Source: Neptuniibacter halophilus (GTDB taxonomy: Bacteria > Pseudomonadota > Gammaproteobacteria > Pseudomonadales > Balneatricaceae). Taken from it: a stretch of 64,000 bases of DNA. Made by a program: the position numbers and the translations under genes. This document shows positions 54,311 to 63,823 of the stretch, piece after piece (positions within the stretch are counted from its first letter, which is position 1; each line of letters begins with the position of its first letter). The stretch lies in contig NZ_AP027292.1 of assembly GCF_030295765.1 (NCBI RefSeq), forward strand, positions 2,790,001 to 2,854,000. Direction: 5' to 3'. The notes under the pieces are model-generated. The model worked only from the letters and a program-made list of their open reading frames with translations. It was not told the DNA's origin and did not search any database.

Positions 54311-55216
54311 TTAGAGGCTGATCATGACAATACCGGTAAAGGTGGCCGCGGTACCGATCAGTTTGAAGGGGCTTCGGTATTCGTTAAACAGGTAGATGCC
54401 CAGCAGCACCGCAATCGGGATACTCAGTTGGCGAAAGCCCACCACATAACTGACGTTGTCGACATAGGCCATGCTGATCAGTACCAGATAGTAGGTGGCG
54501 ATCATCGCCAGTCCGGTAATGGTAGTAGTCCCCGGCTGAACGCTGATTACCTGACGCAGGTCGGTTTTGCCGTTCGCTTCGGTCAGAACAAACATCAGTA
54601 ACCAGAGTGAGCAACTGATACTTTCCAGCAGCAGGTAGAGCAGACTGAGCTCTGCCGTGCTCAGCCCCGATTCCTGAGTATTCCGCAACAGTGCCAGTGC
54701 CCGGTCATCGGTGAGGGTGTAACCGACAGTGCCTGCTGCACTGATCAGCGCGAACAGACAGGAGCGATTTACAAAGGTCGATACCTGAATATGTCGCAAC
54801 GTGGGTATCGGAATCAGAAAACAACCGCTGGCAATCAGCAGCATGCCGAAGCAGGTACTCAGGCTCAGTTCGCTGCCCTGATTCAGCATTGATGCGAAGA
54901 GGGCGACAAACAGAATGGGCAGTGAGCGCAGCAGCGGATAGGCAACAGAGATTGCGCCATGCCGGTAAGCGCCTGCCAGCCCCCACATATACACCGCCTG
55001 AAATGCCCCGGTGAGCAGAATTAACCACCAGACCTCAAACGGAAAGTCAGCAAAGCTGGGGTAATAGATCAGCAGTAGCGGACTGACGGCCAGACAGGCA
55101 GCGCTGTTCGCCAGCAGAAAGAACGCGGTAGAAGGCTGAACCTTTTTCCCCAGCAGATTCCAGCCGGCATGCAGCAATGCAGAGACGGTCAGTAACAGCG
55201 CAGCTAACAGACTCAT
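54311..55216 (-). CDS. EamA/DMT-family transporter
   Basis: The 301-residue protein has ten predicted membrane segments in two similar halves, with typical EamA sequences (LHAGWNLLGKKVQPSTAFFL, AYRHGAISVAYPLLRSLPIL, VVGFRQLSIPIAVLLGIYLF). Such proteins export or import amino acids and metabolites. It ends 262 bp upstream of the oxidoreductase start. A HutC-like palindrome lies 92 bp upstream of its start. A link to phosphonate metabolism is suggested by position only. Confidence 0.85.
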   Translation of the reverse strand: MSLLAALLLTVSALLHAGWNLLGKKVQPSTAFFLLANSAACLAVSPLLLIYYPSFADFPFEVWWLILLTGAFQAVYMWGLAGAYRHGAISVAYPLLRSLPILFVALFASMLNQGSELSLSTCFGMLLIASGCFLIPIPTLRHIQVSTFVNRSCLFALISAAGTVGYTLTDDRALALLRNTQESGLSTAELSLLYLLLESISCSLWLLMFVLTEANGKTDLRQVISVQPGTTTITGLAMIATYYLVLISMAYVDNVSYVVGFRQLSIPIAVLLGIYLFNEYRSPFKLIGTAATFTGIVMISL

Positions 55217-55518
55217 GCGGGTTGGCCGAGGGGTTTAAGGGATAAAGTCGTGCTGAGCGGGGGCATAGTTATTCGCCGTGTACAGAAAGCTTCCGGGATA
55301 TGGATTTTGGTATAGACCAGATTGCGATGCAATAACTATCTGTGGAATCTGGGGTTTAGGTTGTCTCAGTGACTGGCCTGTCACAGATAATATCCTGCTT
55401 ACCTGAAGGTAATTTTAGTGGGACTTTTCGGCGATAACGCCTGTGTATAATGAGTAGTTCAATGAACTACACGGCTCCTGAAGCGGGGCAGGAAACCGGG
55501 TTGAAGGGAGGTGCCTTA
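55217..55518. other. 302-bp divergent region between EamA and luxR genes
   Basis: No gene is evident. It contains the TGGTATAGACCA palindrome listed separately. The plus-strand frame is open from 55450, but the LuxR start is better placed at 55519. Confidence 0.5.
55308..55319. promoter_or_regulatory. HutC/GntR-like operator upstream of the EamA gene
   Basis: TGGTATAGACCA, the reverse complement of the pdxJ site TGGTCTATACCA; both continue with GATT on the plus strand. It lies between the divergent EamA and luxR genes. Confidence 0.5.
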
Positions 55519-56316
55519 ATGTTTAATCCGCCGGTGGAAGAATCATGTGCGGGCCTTTCCGAATTGATCCATCACATTCGTCTGCAGAGCTTTCCCCGGG
55601 TTCTGGCTGAGTACCTGTATTCCCTTTGTCGCTATGATGATGTCACGATGCTGGCTTGTTCTGCCGGGAAAAAGCCCAATCTGGTTTACCCTCAGGGCAG
55701 CGAAAATCACTCCCCCTGCTTCAATAATTACCTTCTGGAAGAATACCTGTTAGATCTCTCGCTGCATGAAGAGGTGACTGCCGGGAAAAAGGTCTTCCGC
55801 TACTCCGAGCTGCTTAACGGCGCGATTACTGAGACCGAGTATTACCAGCGTTATTACCGATTCCTGGCGTTTGTGGATGAGGTGGTGATCCGGATTCAGG
55901 TGTCTGAGGAGATTGCTTTCTTTATCGGTCTGGGACGTCGGGAAGAGCTGGGTGAAGTCTATCGGGAGGAGATGAGCCGGCTGCAGCAGATGTTTCCGCT
56001 GATTGAAGCGTTGTGTCAGCAGTTCTGGATCAGTCAGGGTGAACATTATATCCCCACCACTGCCCGACATGGTCTGCTGGACAGCGCCATGGGCTCATTT
56101 GGTCATGGCATCCTCACCCCTCGGGAGCAGGAGATTGCGGCCATGTTGTTGCAGGGCTACAGCTCCAAAATGATCGCTCAGGAGCTGAGCATCAGTGTGG
56201 CTACCGTGAAAGTGCATCGTAAGCATATCAACGCCCGGTTAAACACCTCGACCCACTTCGGTCTGTTTAATGCGTTCCTGAACTATCTGGATGATTATCT
56301 GACCCGGGCCGCCTGA
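55519..56316 (+). CDS. LuxR-family transcriptional regulator
   Basis: The 265-residue protein has a C-terminal GerE HTH (LTPREQEIAAMLLQGYSSKM, IAQELSISVATVKVHRKHIN). The N-terminal 180 residues form an unassigned sensory region, without a clear receiver or autoinducer-binding signature. I start at 55519 because GGGAGG lies 7-8 nt upstream; the frame continues to 55450. It precedes the Ldh2-family dehydrogenase and may control it or the divergent EamA transporter. Confidence 0.82.
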   Translation: MFNPPVEESCAGLSELIHHIRLQSFPRVLAEYLYSLCRYDDVTMLACSAGKKPNLVYPQGSENHSPCFNNYLLEEYLLDLSLHEEVTAGKKVFRYSELLNGAITETEYYQRYYRFLAFVDEVVIRIQVSEEIAFFIGLGRREELGEVYREEMSRLQQMFPLIEALCQQFWISQGEHYIPTTARHGLLDSAMGSFGHGILTPREQEIAAMLLQGYSSKMIAQELSISVATVKVHRKHINARLNTSTHFGLFNAFLNYLDDYLTRAA

Positions 56317-56416
56317 GAAGATCGCAGGTTTATACAGAGGGCGCTGATGTGTCTGGTTTGATTAGCCTCTTACCTTCGGGGTGTGTAGCATCAGGGCAGA
56401 ATCAGTTGGAGAGCCT

Positions 56417-57472
56417 ATGACAACGTATCGATACGAAGATCTACTGGCGTTTGCCACCCGTTTGCTCGAGCAGACCGGATTAAACCGGGAGCGTGCCGGA
56501 GTGCTCGCTGAAGTATTTCTGGAAGCAGACTTGCTGGGTTTCAGTACCCACGGGCTGAACCGGATAAAGAGCAATATAGACTGGTTGTTAAGTGGCGAAA
56601 CCCGCTGTGACGGAGAGCCCGAGGTGCTGGTGGACCGGGGTGCGGTTATAAGCTGGGACGGGAACAATTTACCGGGGCCCTATCTGGTCAGGTCTGCACT
56701 CAGCCTCGCCTGCGAGCGTGCAAAACAGTTTGGTCAGGTGAGTATGGTGATCCGCCATGCCCAGCACATTGCCTGCCTTGCTGCCTACCTCTTGCAGGCG
56801 GTGGAGCAGGGGTTGGTGGTGCAGATGATCTGTTCTTCGCCGGGGGATCGGTGTGTCTCACCGCATGGGAGCCATGAGCCGGTGTTCTCGCCAAACCCGT
56901 TCGCCTTTGCTGCACCGACGAAGGGGCTGCCGATCCTGATCGATATGAGTCTGTCAGTGGTAGCCGAAGGCAAAGTGGCTCAGGCACAGCGTGACGGGGT
57001 GCTGCTGGATGAGGCGATTCTCAAGGATGCCGCCGGAAACCCCAGCCGTGATCCGGCGGCATACTGGTCAGACCCCAAAGGGGCGATTATGCCGCTGGGT
57101 GGTTTGGGGCATGGCTATAAGGGATATGGGTTATGCCTCTGGAGTGAGGTAATGACGATGGCTCTGGCTAATTATGGCCGGGCCGATAACCCGGATTACA
57201 GCGAAGAAAACTCGGTGTTTATTCAGGTATGGGACCCGGCGGCCTTTGGCAGCCTCGAAGGCTTTATACGTGAATCTGAAAAATTGGTATCGCTCTGTCG
57301 TCGGGCTGAGGTTGCGGAATCCGACCCGCCAGTGAGAGTACCCGGAGAGCAGGCTATGCAAAGGCGTGAGCGCCAGTTGCAGGAAGGATTAACGCTTAAG
57401 CCAGCCATTATTGAGGATTTGATCGCACTGGCGGATCAACTGAAGGTGGATCACCCCTTCAGGGCTGGCTGA
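56417..57472 (+). CDS. Ldh2-family (malate/L-lactate-type) dehydrogenase
   Basis: The 351-residue NAD(P)-dependent oxidoreductase has RAGVLAEVFLEADLLGFSTH, GLNRIKSNIDWLLSG, the cofactor-binding FSPNPFAFAAPTKGLPILID and GGLGHGYKGYGLCLWSEVM. This family includes malate, ureidoglycolate, delta1-piperideine-2-carboxylate and sulfolactate dehydrogenases, and the sequence does not decide among them. GGAG precedes the ATG at 56417. It lies 100 bp after the LuxR gene. Confidence 0.82.
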   Translation: MTTYRYEDLLAFATRLLEQTGLNRERAGVLAEVFLEADLLGFSTHGLNRIKSNIDWLLSGETRCDGEPEVLVDRGAVISWDGNNLPGPYLVRSALSLACERAKQFGQVSMVIRHAQHIACLAAYLLQAVEQGLVVQMICSSPGDRCVSPHGSHEPVFSPNPFAFAAPTKGLPILIDMSLSVVAEGKVAQAQRDGVLLDEAILKDAAGNPSRDPAAYWSDPKGAIMPLGGLGHGYKGYGLCLWSEVMTMALANYGRADNPDYSEENSVFIQVWDPAAFGSLEGFIRESEKLVSLCRRAEVAESDPPVRVPGEQAMQRRERQLQEGLTLKPAIIEDLIALADQLKVDHPFRAG

Positions 57473-57638
57473 AATCGGCTTTGAATTCAGAGCGTTTTAA
57501 AAGGTAGTTATCTCGATACGTTGGATACTCGGGTGGTTTAACCAGATGCGTGGACAGCGTTTTACGCCAGAACCTCAGTCCAGCAGCCCATAGCTAAAGT
57601 GCGAGATTCTACTAACTCTTTACAGCGACTTCGTAGTG

Positions 57639-58337
57639 TTAATGAGGTTTAAGCACTGCTTCTTCTTTATGAATCTCTTTAATCGCTTGATCGATGACCG
57701 GGAAAAGCTTTTCATATTTCTTATTAAGGTAGTGATACAGCACGCCCTCGAAAAGTACCTTGCCATTGGCATATATCCCACTTCCGGCAAAATCACGCTT
57801 CAGCAGCTCTTCAGCTATATCAGACTCTGTAATCGCGTAATCAATTCGTCCAGCTATCAATAGCTTAAACAAATGCACATTATCATGTGCGGTGATGATT
57901 GTGTTTACCCTGTTTTCCACGCCTTTTTTAGAATAAATGACCCCGCGCACAATCCCTACATGGTAGTCATGCAGATCGGCCCACTGGTTGATTTCGGGCA
58001 GTTCAGGCCGGAGAGAAAAAGCGCGCCCTCTTATGTAGAAGACGGGTGTAGGAAGCGGGACTAAATTCGGGTATTCCTTGTCAATGCCGGCGACCCGGCC
58101 CACATCGCCCGCTAAGGTTCCCCGGTTTGCTGAAGATAAAGAACGGCGTACAGGCACCTCAATGAAGGTCACAGGAATCTCCGCACGTCCATATACCCTG
58201 GTTAAGAACTTAACCATTTTTTGACTTGTTCGGTTGTCCTTTAAAAATCCAATCTCAAGAACAGGCATATCATCGCCGTGCGCATTCATCATCAGAAGCG
58301 CCAGCAAAAAAGGTATGTTCTTTATAAGTTTAAACAT
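57639..58337 (-). CDS. Family 3-type solute-binding protein
   Basis: I start at the ATG at 58337 (232 residues) because a signal peptide follows directly (KLIKNIPFLLALLMMNAHGD). The mature part has the periplasmic binding fold common to small orphan SBP_bac_3-like proteins: PVTFIEVPVRRSLSSANRGT, GDVGRVAGIDKEYPNLVPLP and GRIDYAITESDIAEELL. No permease genes adjoin it, so it may serve signalling rather than transport. GC content looks a little lower than in neighbouring genes. Confidence 0.75.
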   Translation of the reverse strand: MFKLIKNIPFLLALLMMNAHGDDMPVLEIGFLKDNRTSQKMVKFLTRVYGRAEIPVTFIEVPVRRSLSSANRGTLAGDVGRVAGIDKEYPNLVPLPTPVFYIRGRAFSLRPELPEINQWADLHDYHVGIVRGVIYSKKGVENRVNTIITAHDNVHLFKLLIAGRIDYAITESDIAEELLKRDFAGSGIYANGKVLFEGVLYHYLNKKYEKLFPVIDQAIKEIHKEEAVLKPH

Positions 58338-58478
58338 TGAATAGAACCCAAAGCGGCAGAGATGCTCCATGCAACTCCCAAATGTGGCTATCCATGCCTT
58401 TACAGTTTATACCGGTTCGGAGCGGGCGTGAGATTTTCCACCGCTGGAGGTGTAAAGCACGTTGATATAGCCTGTGAA

Positions 58479-58504
58479 CAAAAAACGGGCCATCAGGCCC
58501 GTTT
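58479..58504 (-). terminator. Terminator after gcvP
   Basis: ACGGGCC-ATCA-GGCCCGT; on the minus strand the stem ends in a run of T residues (58484-58479). Confidence 0.88.
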
Positions 58505-58550
58505 GTGCGTTTTGTCAGAACTTTTATTCTAAGTCGACAAGAATGCGGAA

Positions 58551-61451
58551 TTACTCCCCGTACTCCTCAACCGGAATGCAGGAGCAGAACAGGTTGCGGT
58601 CGCCGTAGACGTTGTCGATACGGTTCACCGTTGGCCACACCTTACTTTCTTTAAGGCGGGCAACCGGGAATGCACCCTGAGCAACGCTGTATGGGCGATC
58701 CCATGCCGGGTCGATCAGGTCGGCCAGGGTGTGCGGAGCGTGTTTCAGTGGGTTGTTTTCCGGATCGATATCGCCGTCTTCAACCTGACCGATCTCTTCG
58801 CGGATCTGGGCCATCGCTTCGATAAAGCGATCCAGTTCAGCTTTGGATTCAGACTCCGTTGGTTCGATCATCAAAGTGCCGGCTACCGGGAAGGACATGG
58901 TGGGCGCATGGAAACCAAAGTCCATCAGACGCTTGGCCACATCTTCTTCGGTGATGCCGGAGGTTTCTTTCAGCGGGCGAATGTCGATGATGCACTCATG
59001 GGCAACACGGTCGTTACGGCCGGTGTAGAGCACCGGGAAGTGTTCGCCCAGTTTCTTCGCCATGTAGTTGGCATTCAGAATCGCCAGCTCAGTCGCTTTA
59101 CGCAGGCCATTTCCTCCCATCAGGGCGATGTAAACCCAGGAGATTGGCAGGATAGAAGCGCTGCCCCAGGGTGCTGCAGATACCGCGCCGTTTTCCGGGT
59201 CAGGGCCTTCGATGCTCTGTACCGGGTGGTTGGCAACAAAGGGTGCCAGATGGGCTTTTATGCCGATCGGGCCCATGCCCGGGCCGCCGCCACCGTGCGG
59301 GATACAGAAGGTTTTGTGCAGGTTCATATGAGAGACGTCAGCACCAATCGCGGCAGGCTGGCTGATCGCCACCTGAGCGTTGAGGTTGGCGCCGTCCATG
59401 TATACCTGACCGCCGTTATCGTGAACGATCTGGCAGATCTCTTTAATGCTCTCTTCATACACACCGTGGGTAGACGGGTAGGTGATCATCAGGCAGGACA
59501 GCTCATCTTTGTGCTGTTCGGCTTTCTCTTTCAGATCGGCTACGTCAACGTTACCTTTGCTGTCGCAGGCAACCAGAACCACTTTCATATCCGCCAGTGC
59601 CGCAGACGCCGGGTTGGTGCCGTGGGCGGAGGTCGGGATCAGGCAGATATTACGATGTGCATCGCCACGGGACTGGTGATACTTACGGATCGCCAGCAGG
59701 CCCGCGTACTCGCCCTGTGCGCCGGAGTTTGGCTGCATGCAGACGGCGTCGAAACCGGTGATCGCTTTGAGCTGTTCTTCCAGCTCATCGATCAGTTGTT
59801 TGTAGCCCTGAGCCTGATCGATCGGCGCGAAGGGGTGTAACTGACCAAACTCAGGCCAGGTCACCGGGATCATCTCGGCGGTAGCGTTGAGCTTCATGGT
59901 GCAGGAGCCCAGCGCGATCATGCTGTGGGTCAGGGAGATATCTTTGTTTTCCAGACGCTTCAGGTAGCGCAGCATTTCGGTTTCGCTGTGGTAGCTGTTG
60001 AAAACCGGGTGCTGCAGGATCTCGCTTTCGCGGATCAAAGATGCGGGGTAGCTGGTTTCGCCGGACGCGGCGATCTCTGCATCGATCTGGTCCAGATCAA
60101 GGCCATGGCCTGCGCCCAGAATCAGATCCCAGAGCTGGTTGATGGTGTCGCGGCTGGTGCACTCGTCACAGGTCATGCCCAGTTGTTTGTCGTCGATCCG
60201 GCGCAGGTTGATGCCCGCATCCAGCGCAGCCTGATAGACCGCGTCGGCGTTATCCAGTTGGATGCTCAGGGTATCGAACCAGCTTTCATTAACCAGCTCT
60301 ACGCCTTTCGCCTGCAGGCCTTTAGCCAGAATTGTGGTCAGACGGTTGATACGACCGGCGATGGTCTTCAGGCCTTGCGGCCCATGATAAACCGCGTAGA
60401 AACCGGCCATGTTCGCCAGCAGTACCTGCGCAGTACAGATGTTGGAGGTCGCTTTTTCACGGCGGATATGCTGCTCACGGGTCTGCATCGCCATACGCAG
60501 GGCTTTGTTGCCGCGGGTATCTACAGAAACACCGATGATACGACCCGGTACGGAGCGCTTATAAGCATCGCGGGTAGCAAAGAAAGCCGCGTGCGGGCCG
60601 CCGTAACCCATGGGTACACCAAAGCGTTGCGCTGAGCCGAATACGATATCGGCACCCAGCTCACCCGGTGATTTCAGTTGTACCAGACTCATAATGTCAG
60701 CGGCGGCACAGAACAGGGCTTTCTTGTCGTGTACTTTGTTGATCAGCTCGGCGTAGTCGTTTACATCGCCGTAAGTGCCCGGGTACTGAACCAGTACACC
60801 GAAGACTTCGTGCTGGTCGAGCAGCTCGGTCACATCGCCAACCACAACCTCGTAACCGAGGGGTTCCGCGCGGGTCTGGATCACGCTGATGTTCTGTGGG
60901 TGAACGTTTTTATCAACCAGGAAGGTGTTGGCTTTTTTCGCTTTAGCCATACGCTTACACAGGGTCATGGCTTCGGCTGCTGCGGTGGACTCATCCAGCA
61001 GTGAGGCGTTGGCCAGATCCAGACCGGTCAGGTCGAGGATCATGGTCTGAAAGTTCAGGATCGCTTCCAGACGTCCCTGAGAAACTTCCGGCTGGTAAGG
61101 GGTGTAAGCGGTGTACCAGCCCGGGTTTTCCAGCACATTACGCAGGATAACATTCGGCACGATGGTATCGGTGTAACCCATGCCGATCATGGAGGTGTTG
61201 ATCTTGTTCTTAGCGGCAACAGCTTTAAGGTAAGCGAGCACTTCATCTTCAGAGCGGCTGTCAGCCAGATCGATCGGCTGTTTTACCTGAATCGCACCGG
61301 GTACGGTCTGTTCAATCAAAGTGTCCAGGTCAGCTACGCCGAGTTCCGCCAGCATAGCCTGTTGTTCCGATTCGGAAGGACCGATATGGCGCGCGACAAA
61401 CGCATCCTTTTGCTCAAGTACAGAGAGAGGAGCCTGATTCTGTGAAGGCAT
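58551..61451 (-). CDS. gcvP: Glycine dehydrogenase (decarboxylating), P protein
   Basis: The 966-residue full-length single-chain P protein carries the PLP-binding Lys in [20 protein letters not shown]. Other signatures include [40 protein letters not shown] and [20 protein letters not shown]. It decarboxylates glycine and passes the aminomethyl group to GcvH. GcvT and GcvH are not next to it in this window, so the system is split. Nothing like a glycine riboswitch was recognised in the 330 bp upstream. Confidence 0.96.
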   Translation of the reverse strand: MPSQNQAPLSVLEQKDAFVARHIGPSESEQQAMLAELGVADLDTLIEQTVPGAIQVKQPIDLADSRSEDEVLAYLKAVAAKNKINTSMIGMGYTDTIVPNVILRNVLENPGWYTAYTPYQPEVSQGRLEAILNFQTMILDLTGLDLANASLLDESTAAAEAMTLCKRMAKAKKANTFLVDKNVHPQNISVIQTRAEPLGYEVVVGDVTELLDQHEVFGVLVQYPGTYGDVNDYAELINKVHDKKALFCAAADIMSLVQLKSPGELGADIVFGSAQRFGVPMGYGGPHAAFFATRDAYKRSVPGRIIGVSVDTRGNKALRMAMQTREQHIRREKATSNICTAQVLLANMAGFYAVYHGPQGLKTIAGRINRLTTILAKGLQAKGVELVNESWFDTLSIQLDNADAVYQAALDAGINLRRIDDKQLGMTCDECTSRDTINQLWDLILGAGHGLDLDQIDAEIAASGETSYPASLIRESEILQHPVFNSYHSETEMLRYLKRLENKDISLTHSMIALGSCTMKLNATAEMIPVTWPEFGQLHPFAPIDQAQGYKQLIDELEEQLKAITGFDAVCMQPNSGAQGEYAGLLAIRKYHQSRGDAHRNICLIPTSAHGTNPASAALADMKVVLVACDSKGNVDVADLKEKAEQHKDELSCLMITYPSTHGVYEESIKEICQIVHDNGGQVYMDGANLNAQVAISQPAAIGADVSHMNLHKTFCIPHGGGGPGMGPIGIKAHLAPFVANHPVQSIEGPDPENGAVSAAPWGSASILPISWVYIALMGGNGLRKATELAILNANYMAKKLGEHFPVLYTGRNDRVAHECIIDIRPLKETSGITEEDVAKRLMDFGFHAPTMSFPVAGTLMIEPTESESKAELDRFIEAMAQIREEIGQVEDGDIDPENNPLKHAPHTLADLIDPAWDRPYSVAQGAFPVARLKESKVWPTVNRIDNVYGDRNLFCSCIPVEEYGE

Positions 61452-61781
61452 CTTAGTGTTACCTGTATATTTTCAGACCGTCTTCGTGCTGCGCGACAGC
61501 ATCGCTGCGGTCCTGGTTATCAATGGTGTGCTTTAGGTGTTCAAAAAAGAGCCTAATGATACCGGTTTTTTGACGTTTTTGTGATAGAAAATAGTCAAAA
61601 GTTTATTTTAGGAAACTGTTATTTCTTATCGTGCGCTTTTGTGCGTTGCCGTTTGAATGTGCCAACCGGCATGGCCTCCTTGCGACGACTTGTCGCGCGT
61701 CACTGTGTCACATCCCGTTCTGCTGGCCCGGCCATTAGAATCTGCGCCCATTCAGTTTTAGCTTATTGATGGAGGGTGTGC
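61452..61781. other. 330-bp divergent region between gcvP and the TonB receptor gene
   Basis: No gene is apparent. A small dyad, GCGAC-GACTT-GTCGC (61682-61696), lies about 85 bp upstream of the receptor gene and is a weak candidate for a metal-responsive site. Confidence 0.4.
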
Positions 61782-63776
61782 ATGAACAGGCAGATACTTT
61801 CCCTCGCCGTGGCAGCAGTGGTTTCGGATGTTGCTCTGGCGGAGGTGGATACGGATCACTCAATGGTGATTGAGATCAACCGGGGCTTACCCTATCTGGA
61901 AACTGCAGTCCGCGAACGCACAACCGGGGTCAAGGCAGCACCGGTGGCCGATGGGGGAGAGCTGCTGCAGAGCCTGACCGGTGTTTCCGCAGTGCGTATG
62001 GGGGGGCGGGCGCTGGATCCGGTGATTCGCGGTCAGAGCCAGACCCAGTTAAACATTCTGCTGGATGGCGGCTATATCCATGGCGGATGCCCCAACCGGA
62101 TGGACCCGCCGACGGCCTATACCTCAGTGGACAGTTATGACCGGGTAACCGTGATTAAAGGCAACCGCACGGTGGTTTATGGGGGCGGTGGTTCCGGCGG
62201 CACGGTGTTGTTTGAACGCGACTGGCTGATGATCGATGAAAAGGGCTACAACGCGGAACTGGCAGGCAGTTACCGCGCCAACGGCGAGCAGTGGGAGCTG
62301 GGCGCTGACCTGATGCTGGGCGGTGATCAGGGCTATCTGCGGTTTATCGCCCACGAAGGGGAATCGGAAAACTACAAAGACGGCGATGGAAATGAGGTCA
62401 ACTCGAAGTATGACAGCCAGTCGAATGCGTTGTTAGCCGGTATCCGGCTGGGTGCGAACACCACCCTGCAGGCCAGTTTTGAAAAAGCCGATGAAGAGGA
62501 TGTACTGTTTCCCGGTGCGGCGATGGACAGCCCTTACGCCGATGCAGAAAACACGCGAATAAAACTGGAGCATCAGTTTACCCGGAGCAGCCTGCGTCAG
62601 CTCAGAGTGGAAGCCTATCAGTCGGATGTGGTTCACCTGATGGAGAACGCGATGATGACCTCTCCGTCGAGTTCTGACACAGAAGGGATGCGGATTGTTG
62701 TGGATGCACATGCGGCCGATATCGACTGGACTTTTGGGGCCGATCTGCAGAATAACGATCGCACGGCTGTGGCTTATAGTACCTCTTCCGGGATGGCGGC
62801 ATTTTCCCAGTGGCCGGGGGTTGAGATCGATCAGACCGGATTCTTTGTTGAGGGCGAGAAAGCCCTGAATCAGAACAATGTGCTCAAGGCCGGAATGCGC
62901 TACGACCGGGTTGAAGCCAGCGCTTCACGTGCCTCAGAGACCTTTGGCGGTTCGACGCCCCTGAGCCGCTACACCCACTTTTATGGCGTTACTGAAACCG
63001 CCAGTGATGAGAACAATCTGGGCGGGTTCGCTACATGGACCCACCGCCTGAATCCGCAGTACACCCTCGAGACCACATTATCCCGCAGCGTGCGGACAGC
63101 AGATGCGACCGAACGGTATATCGCCAAAGCGCCGATGATGGGGGCTAAGTGGATCGGTAATCCGCAGTTGGAGCCGGAGAAACACCATCAACTGGAACTG
63201 GTACTGGCCACTCAGCGGGAGCAACTCAACGGCTCCCTGAGCGTCTGGTATAACCGGGTGGATGACTACATTCTGCGCTACCGCTCGGCGGGCAATGACC
63301 TCTACCGTAATGTGGAGGCTACCCTTTATGGGATTGAAGCCGAAATCAGCTATCAGTTGAGCCCGGTCTGGACGCTGGGCAGTGCACTGGTGTGGATGGA
63401 GGGTGAGAACAGCGATACTGATCAGCCTCTGTCACGGATCTCGCCGCTGGAACTGACCACCTCACTGGATTATCAGCGCGCTCAATGGAAGGCCGGAGTG
63501 GAATGGAAGCTGGTCGCCGGGCAAAACTCGGTGTGTCTGAGTTCAGATCCTGAGTGCGGCGGTCAGGATGTGCGCAAAACACCGGGTTACGGTCTGGTAA
63601 ATCTGCATACCGAGTATCAGGCCAGTAGTGGCCTGATCGTAGCGCTGGGCGTGGATAACCTGTTCGACCGCGCCTATAGCCTGCATGAGAGCCGTGATTA
63701 CCTGCTTGATCCGGATCCGGTTCAGGTGCGTGAGCCGGGGCAGAATATCTGGCTGCGTCTCAGTGGCCGGTTCTGA
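61782..63776 (+). CDS. TonB-dependent copper receptor, OprC/NosA type
   Basis: The 664-residue outer membrane receptor starts at the ATG at 61782, 6 nt after GGAGG; the in-frame GTG at 61776 abuts GGAGG. A signal peptide ends near ALA. The plug has TTGVKAAPVADGGELLQSL, LDPVIRGQSQTQLNILLDGG and HGGCPNRMDPPTAYTSVDSY; the C-terminal strand ends WLRLSGRF. Copper ligands known in OprC (C-x3-M and H-x-M) appear here as C103/M107 and H285/M287. It should import copper with TonB energy. No nos genes are in view. Confidence 0.9.
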   Translation: MNRQILSLAVAAVVSDVALAEVDTDHSMVIEINRGLPYLETAVRERTTGVKAAPVADGGELLQSLTGVSAVRMGGRALDPVIRGQSQTQLNILLDGGYIHGGCPNRMDPPTAYTSVDSYDRVTVIKGNRTVVYGGGGSGGTVLFERDWLMIDEKGYNAELAGSYRANGEQWELGADLMLGGDQGYLRFIAHEGESENYKDGDGNEVNSKYDSQSNALLAGIRLGANTTLQASFEKADEEDVLFPGAAMDSPYADAENTRIKLEHQFTRSSLRQLRVEAYQSDVVHLMENAMMTSPSSSDTEGMRIVVDAHAADIDWTFGADLQNNDRTAVAYSTSSGMAAFSQWPGVEIDQTGFFVEGEKALNQNNVLKAGMRYDRVEASASRASETFGGSTPLSRYTHFYGVTETASDENNLGGFATWTHRLNPQYTLETTLSRSVRTADATERYIAKAPMMGAKWIGNPQLEPEKHHQLELVLATQREQLNGSLSVWYNRVDDYILRYRSAGNDLYRNVEATLYGIEAEISYQLSPVWTLGSALVWMEGENSDTDQPLSRISPLELTTSLDYQRAQWKAGVEWKLVAGQNSVCLSSDPECGGQDVRKTPGYGLVNLHTEYQASSGLIVALGVDNLFDRAYSLHESRDYLLDPDPVQVREPGQNIWLRLSGRF

Positions 63777-63823
63777 TGAGAACAGAAGGCGGAATAGCGG
63801 TGTGCTCCGGTAGCGCTGTGCTG

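Noticed and set aside
58731..59840. 369-codon plus-strand open frame
   Set aside because: Antisense to gcvP, which is complete and unambiguous.
61452..61781. Glycine riboswitch upstream of gcvP
   Set aside because: I looked for paired aptamer-like structure on the minus strand and saw none.
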